From the NCBI GenBank assembly GCA_001825475.1, contig MHWZ01000017.1, positions 1-5,685 on the forward strand: DNA of 5,685 nt, read 5' to 3'. Under the pieces are notes generated by a model. That model searched no databases, had not been told where the DNA came from, and saw nothing but the letters and a program-made list of their open reading frames with translations. A program made the position numbers and the translations under genes. This DNA is from Candidatus Zambryskibacteria bacterium RIFOXYD2_FULL_43_10. GTDB taxonomy: Bacteria; Patescibacteriota; Minisyncoccia; Phycocordibacterales; Zambryskibacteraceae. Shown here in pieces: positions 4,422 through 5,685 of the stretch. The first letter of the stretch is position 1. The number at the start of each line of letters is the position of its first letter.

Positions 4422-4808
4422 TTAAGACGCGCCCGCATCCTCCAGCAAAGCCACTAGTCCCATAACTGAAAATGGCTTTGCCAAAAAGGTGGCGCCGTAC
4501 TTGGCGCGCATCTCCTCCAACTCTTCTTGTGAGGCTTGTATGCCACCTCCACTCATAAGAATAAAAGGAATGTCGCTAGTGCGGGGGTGGTTCCGAACAT
4601 TAAGTAACAGGCCGATGCCGTTCAGTTTTGGCATATTGTAGTCCGAGACAACAAGATCAACCTGCTGGCAATTCAGAATTTTCCACGCCTCTTCGCCATC
4701 ACCAGCCATCATGACATCATAACGGCCGTCGTCTAGTATGGTTGCGATCGACACTAAGACACTCTCAGTATCATCCACAACCAACACTCTCGTTTTAACT
4801 TTAGCCAT
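4422..4808 (-). CDS. Receiver-only response regulator (CheY-like)
   Basis: This is a single phospho-receiver domain of 128 aa with no output domain. The acidic pair is Asp12-Asp13 (VLVVDDTE), the phosphoacceptor is Asp56 (DLVVSDYNMP, 51-60), the switch Ser is Ser86 (ILMSGGG), and the conserved Lys is Lys111 followed by Pro (LAKPFS). All residues needed for phosphorylation are present. Such proteins act by binding a partner or relaying phosphate; no histidine kinase is visible here, so the partner lies elsewhere. The start is supported by AAAGGAGG at 4813-4820, 4 nt before the ATG, one of the strongest ribosome binding sites in the window. The gene is monocistronic, closed by the terminator at 4351-4398, and divergent from the MaoC-like gene. 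Confidence 0.93.
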   Translation of the reverse strand: MAKVKTRVLVVDDTESVLVSIATILDDGRYDVMMAGDGEEAWKILNCQQVDLVVSDYNMPKLNGIGLLLNVRNHPRTSDIPFILMSGGGIQASQEELEEMRAKYGATFLAKPFSVMGLVALLEDAGAS

Positions 4809-4847
4809 ACGGCCTCCTTTTTGTTTAATAACTGTTTGTCTGCCATT

Positions 4848-4876
4848 AAACTACCACGATTAAGTGTACAAGTCAA
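4848..4876 (-). promoter_or_regulatory. Putative promoter of the response-regulator gene
   Basis: On the minus strand TTGACT (4871-4876) is followed after 17 nt by TAGTTT (4848-4853), preceded by TGG as a possible extended -10. The -10 is a weak match (3 of 6), so the element may be regulated or misplaced. The leader would be about 33 nt. Confidence 0.4.
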
Positions 4877-4890
4877 CCTAGCCATGATCA

Positions 4891-4918
4891 TTGACTTATT
4901 TATTGTAAGATACATAGT
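4891..4918 (+). promoter_or_regulatory. Putative promoter of the MaoC-like gene
   Basis: TTGACT (4891-4896) is followed after 16 nt by CATAGT (4913-4918, 4 of 6). The start would be near 4925, leaving about 37 nt of leader ending in AGGGAGG. Its -35 is the mirror image of the response-regulator -35, 14 nt away. Confidence 0.4.
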
Positions 4919-4961
4919 GATAGGCAGAATGTTGGGGTATTTTTTATGAAAGGGAGGCGAA

Positions 4962-5357
4962 ATGAACACAAGTTGGGAATGGGCAAAAGAATTTCCACCC
5001 GCGAGCGAAGAAGCAATCAGAGGCTTCGCGGCAAGTATTGGAGACAATAACCCGATTCATCACGACAACATAGCTGCCATCAATGGCGGATTACGCAAGA
5101 TTGTCGCTCCTGGTCTCATGGTGATGGGATTTCTATCGGCGGCCATAGCTGAAGAAATTCCTGGCGTAATGATTTCGGAGATTAATAGACTGCAGTTCAA
5201 ACGTCCGTTGTACCCGGGTGTGTCACCCACCGTACTTTGTGCCAGAGAACACGAGCATGGACGCCTCGTGCAATTACGTTTTGAAATCCGCGATAACGGT
5301 GAAGGTGTGATTGCTCGGGGGTCATGCACCCTAGTTCTCCCACCAGAGTCATCTTAG
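4962..5357 (+). CDS. MaoC-like hot-dog-fold dehydratase (enoyl-CoA hydratase type)
   Basis: The protein is a single MaoC-like domain of 131 aa. The family hydrates 2-enoyl-CoA or enoyl-ACP to (R)-3-hydroxyacyl thioesters, or dehydrates in the reverse direction. The hydratase-2 motif is visible as SIGDNNPIHHD (25-35), with catalytic Asp28 and His33. It is followed by the expected RKIVAPGLMVMGFLS (45-59), and later by LQFKRPLYPGV, a typical strand and loop in which 'F..P...GD' is usual. The C-terminal strands include GVIARGSCTLVLP. AGGGAGG at 4951-4957, 4 nt before the ATG, fixes the start; an out-of-frame ATG at 4946 is ignored. The gene is monocistronic with a strong terminator. No fatty-acid or polyhydroxyalkanoate gene is nearby, so the substrate is open. 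A non-enzymatic acyl-binding role is also possible. Confidence 0.88.
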   Translation: MNTSWEWAKEFPPASEEAIRGFAASIGDNNPIHHDNIAAINGGLRKIVAPGLMVMGFLSAAIAEEIPGVMISEINRLQFKRPLYPGVSPTVLCAREHEHGRLVQLRFEIRDNGEGVIARGSCTLVLPPESS

Positions 5358-5370
5358 TACATGTGTTGTT

Positions 5371-5412
5371 CTGGGCGGCCTTCTCATAAGGCCGCCCAGT
5401 TTGTATTTTATT
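5371..5412 (+). terminator. Intrinsic terminator of the MaoC-like gene
   Basis: A perfect 12-bp stem (5371-5382 with 5388-5399) with loop CTCAT is followed by TTTGTATTTTATT. It lies 13 nt after the stop codon. Confidence 0.9.
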
Positions 5413-5455
5413 AAATTTTATAAAACAAAGGCGGCGCGATTTATTCGCGCCGCCT
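5405..5455 (-). terminator. Intrinsic terminator of the right-edge minus-strand gene
   Basis: AGGCGGCGCGA and TCGCGCCGCCT form an 11-bp stem (5429-5439 with 5445-5455, 5-nt loop). On the minus strand a T-rich tract beginning TTTGTTTTAT follows. It lies 22 nt after the stop at 5478 and faces the MaoC terminator, the usual arrangement between convergent genes. Confidence 0.85.
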
Positions 5456-5477
5456 AGTCAAACGACAACACCGGATG

Positions 5478-5684
5478 TTAGCTTGCCTTAGCAAGCATCG
5501 CAGGGTGAATCCGAATCATTTCATCTGCATCGGGCAAACTTTTGATGGCCATCAAAAGTTTGCCCAGTTGATCTGCCTCATATATCTCAGGCACCCCCAC
5601 ACAGACCCTTAGGAATCCACTGTCTTCCAAATGTACCTGAATCGCCCAATCCGGACCGTAGGTTGAGCGAGTGACCGATGTGGA
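5478..5684 (-). CDS. C-terminal part of an unidentified protein (68 codons, runs off the window)
   Basis: An open minus-strand frame enters from the right edge and ends at TAA (5478-5480). The readable part contains YGPDWAIQVHLEDSGFLRV, GVPEIYEADQLGKLLMAI, KSLPDADEMIRIHPAMLA and a short KAS tail: two probable beta strands followed by helices, with no membrane segment. I do not recognise the family. The start lies outside the window; the first in-frame ATG here is too far inside to be the start. That this is a real gene is supported by the well-placed terminator downstream and by the amino-acid composition. It carries a perfect 34-bp palindrome in codons that read GKLLMAIKSLP. Confidence 0.72.
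   Translation of the reverse strand, partial: STSVTRSTYGPDWAIQVHLEDSGFLRVCVGVPEIYEADQLGKLLMAIKSLPDADEMIRIHPAMLAKAS
5532..5565. repeat. Perfect 34-bp palindrome inside a coding sequence
   Basis: The 17-base arm GGGCAAACTTTTGATGG (5532-5548) is followed immediately by its exact reverse complement (5549-5565) with no spacer. Symmetry breaks at the next base pair on each side. No T-tract follows on either strand, so it is not an intrinsic terminator. It lies about 50 nt before the stop of the partial gene and keeps that frame open. Confidence 0.9.
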
Positions 5685-5685
5685 C

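Noticed and set aside
4946..4961. ATG at 4946 as an alternative start before the MaoC-like gene
   Set aside because: It is out of frame with the hot-dog domain and lies upstream of the Shine-Dalgarno AGGGAGG.
5038..5047. Minus-strand 97-codon frame (4754-5047) overlapping the receiver start and the MaoC-like gene
   Set aside because: It crosses the divergent promoters, overlaps two well-supported genes and encodes no recognisable domain.

Overview
The window looks like chromosomal DNA from a small-genome bacterium, most likely a member of the Candidate Phyla Radiation (Patescibacteria, perhaps a Parcubacteria lineage). This is an inference from gene content: a DUF5679 zinc-ribbon protein, a membrane-anchored matrixin with a coiled-coil insert, a 76-residue helical protein of a type I associate with these genomes, very tight gene spacing, and a mix of genes with strong Shine-Dalgarno sites and genes whose promoters abut the start codon. 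TGA is used as an ordinary stop, so the Gracilibacteria-type code is not needed. No rRNA, tRNA, transposase or CRISPR array is visible.

Left part (1-1181): a 130-aa conserved helical protein on the minus strand and a 118-aa tryptophan-rich membrane protein on the plus strand are transcribed divergently, each from a recognisable sigma-70-type promoter. The membrane-protein gene ends inside its own terminator hairpin. It is followed by two copies of a 12-bp near-palindrome, then a well-formed promoter, a compact three-way-junction RNA and an intrinsic terminator. I read this as a free-standing small RNA gene (about 1084-1170) that I cannot match to a known family. It is the best candidate here for an undescribed element.

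Middle (1182-4302): a minus-strand series reads, in transcription order, DUF5679 zinc ribbon, 3-methyladenine DNA glycosylase I (tag), matrixin metalloprotease, a 76-aa helical protein, a flavodoxin-fold NAD(P)H:quinone-type oxidoreductase, and a 161-aa protein that may be a BECR-fold (RelE/barnase-like) nuclease. The first three are separated by 4 nt each and are probably one operon. The 76-aa and oxidoreductase genes are 1 nt apart. Internal -10 elements placed 7-8 nt before two start codons suggest extra, leaderless transcripts. The DUF5679 gene is short and easily missed; recognising it, with the zinc-ligand spacing of Tag, moves the tag start to a GTG at 4118.

Right part (4340-5685): a receiver-only response regulator (minus) and a MaoC-like hot-dog hydratase (plus) diverge from back-to-back promoters, and both have strong Shine-Dalgarno sites. 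Both genes end at strong intrinsic terminators. The window closes with the C-terminal 68 codons of an unidentified minus-strand gene, which carries a perfect 34-bp palindrome within its coding sequence.
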